Shown: positions 63,917 to 64,000 of the stretch, piece after piece | Numbering within the stretch: the stretch's first letter is position 1 | Layout of the letters: every line of letters starts with the position of its first letter | NCBI RefSeq assembly: GCF_007859855.1 | Contig: NZ_SJPK01000002.1 | Span: 253,934-317,933 of the forward strand | From: Allorhodopirellula solitaria | GTDB taxonomy: Bacteria; Planctomycetota; Planctomycetia; Pirellulales; Pirellulaceae | Length of the DNA: 64,000 nucleotides | Direction: 5' to 3' | Notes under the pieces: generated by a model | The model's database searches: none | Seen by the model: only the letters and a program-made list of their open reading frames with translations | Told to the model about the DNA's origin: nothing | Translations under genes and position numbers: made by a program

Positions 63917-64000
63917 ACGGCAAGTTTTCACAACGTCTCGCTGCAGAACGCGAGCGCGTCAAACGATCCGCAGCTGATTTCGTCCGGTCCTGGGACGCGT
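63913..64000 (+). CDS. Start of a gene cut by the window edge, probably membrane (HTTM-like)
   Basis: An ATG at 63913 overlaps the previous stop and is open to the end of the window (29 codons: MNGKFSQRLAAERERVKRSA, then ADFVRSWDA). The basic, amphipathic start and the coupling to the upstream gene support a real gene. The HTTM-domain guess comes from usual neighbours only. Confidence 0.5.
   Translation, partial: MNGKFSQRLAAERERVKRSAADFVRSWDA

Overview
The window looks like the chromosome of a marine planctomycete of the Rhodopirellula/Pirellulaceae type. This rests on gene content: a trio of sulfatases beside a glycosidase-like protein, an ECF sigma factor next to a transmembrane Ser/Thr kinase, very large kinase/TPR proteins, a prenyltransferase-repeat protein in an ExbB/ExbD operon, Tat-exported Gfo/Idh/MocA oxidoreductase, many palindromic dispersed repeats in the intergenic DNA, and few clear Shine-Dalgarno sequences. 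No species call was possible from sequence alone.

Layout. 1-219 is the N-terminal end of an IS4/Tn5-type transposase cut by the window edge. 440-7114 (minus) is a probable five-gene operon: DegT-type aminotransferase, TPR protein, ExbB/TolQ-like channel, ExbD/TolR-like protein and a membrane-anchored prenyltransferase-repeat protein. 7310-14523 is a polysaccharide-type cluster: a secreted GH43-like propeller protein and three exported sulfatases. 14998-18002 (minus) is an ECF sigma factor followed by a Ser/Thr kinase with TPRs. 18346-23148 is an RND efflux pump (adaptor plus permease), followed by an intradiol dioxygenase and a TspO-like membrane protein.

24660-36504 is a copper-handling region: a Cys-rich copper-storage protein, a Cu+ P-type ATPase with YHS domain, a TolC-like outer-membrane protein, a multicopper oxidase, a CsoR repressor, two small exported Cys/His-rich proteins, a three-repeat YHS-like protein, and a SpoIIE-type phosphatase. 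Three 17-bp ATACC-N7-GGTAT palindromes (25071, 28434, 36488) sit just upstream of these genes and are the expected CsoR operators, which suggests one dispersed copper regulon. 36655-41703 (minus) holds a mannitol dehydrogenase with an NCS1-like permease, an exported haloacid dehalogenase-like protein and an SDR.

41954-51196 is the most striking part. A tRNA-Arg(TCT) gene and a perfect 47-bp repeat of its 3' half, 9.2 kb away, bracket a genomic island. The island carries a type I restriction-modification operon in the unusual order hsdM-hsdS-GNAT acetyltransferase-unknown 293-aa protein-hsdR, every gene overlapping or abutting the next. hsdM has absorbed two different palindromic repeat elements in frame. 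No integrase was seen inside.

Beyond the island lie a 1328-aa kinase/ATPase/TPR signalling protein with a DCD motif in place of DFG, tRNA-His, a nitrate/sulfonate-type ABC transporter (three overlapping genes), two small stress/membrane proteins, a six-copy 85-bp tandem repeat, a Gfo/Idh/MocA oxidoreductase, a sugar-nucleotide epimerase, and at the right edge a two-gene unit whose second member is cut off. Repeats are abundant: a 3 x 156-bp array with perfect 24-bp palindrome arms, the 6 x 85-bp array, and several dispersed terminal-inverted-repeat (MITE-like) elements.
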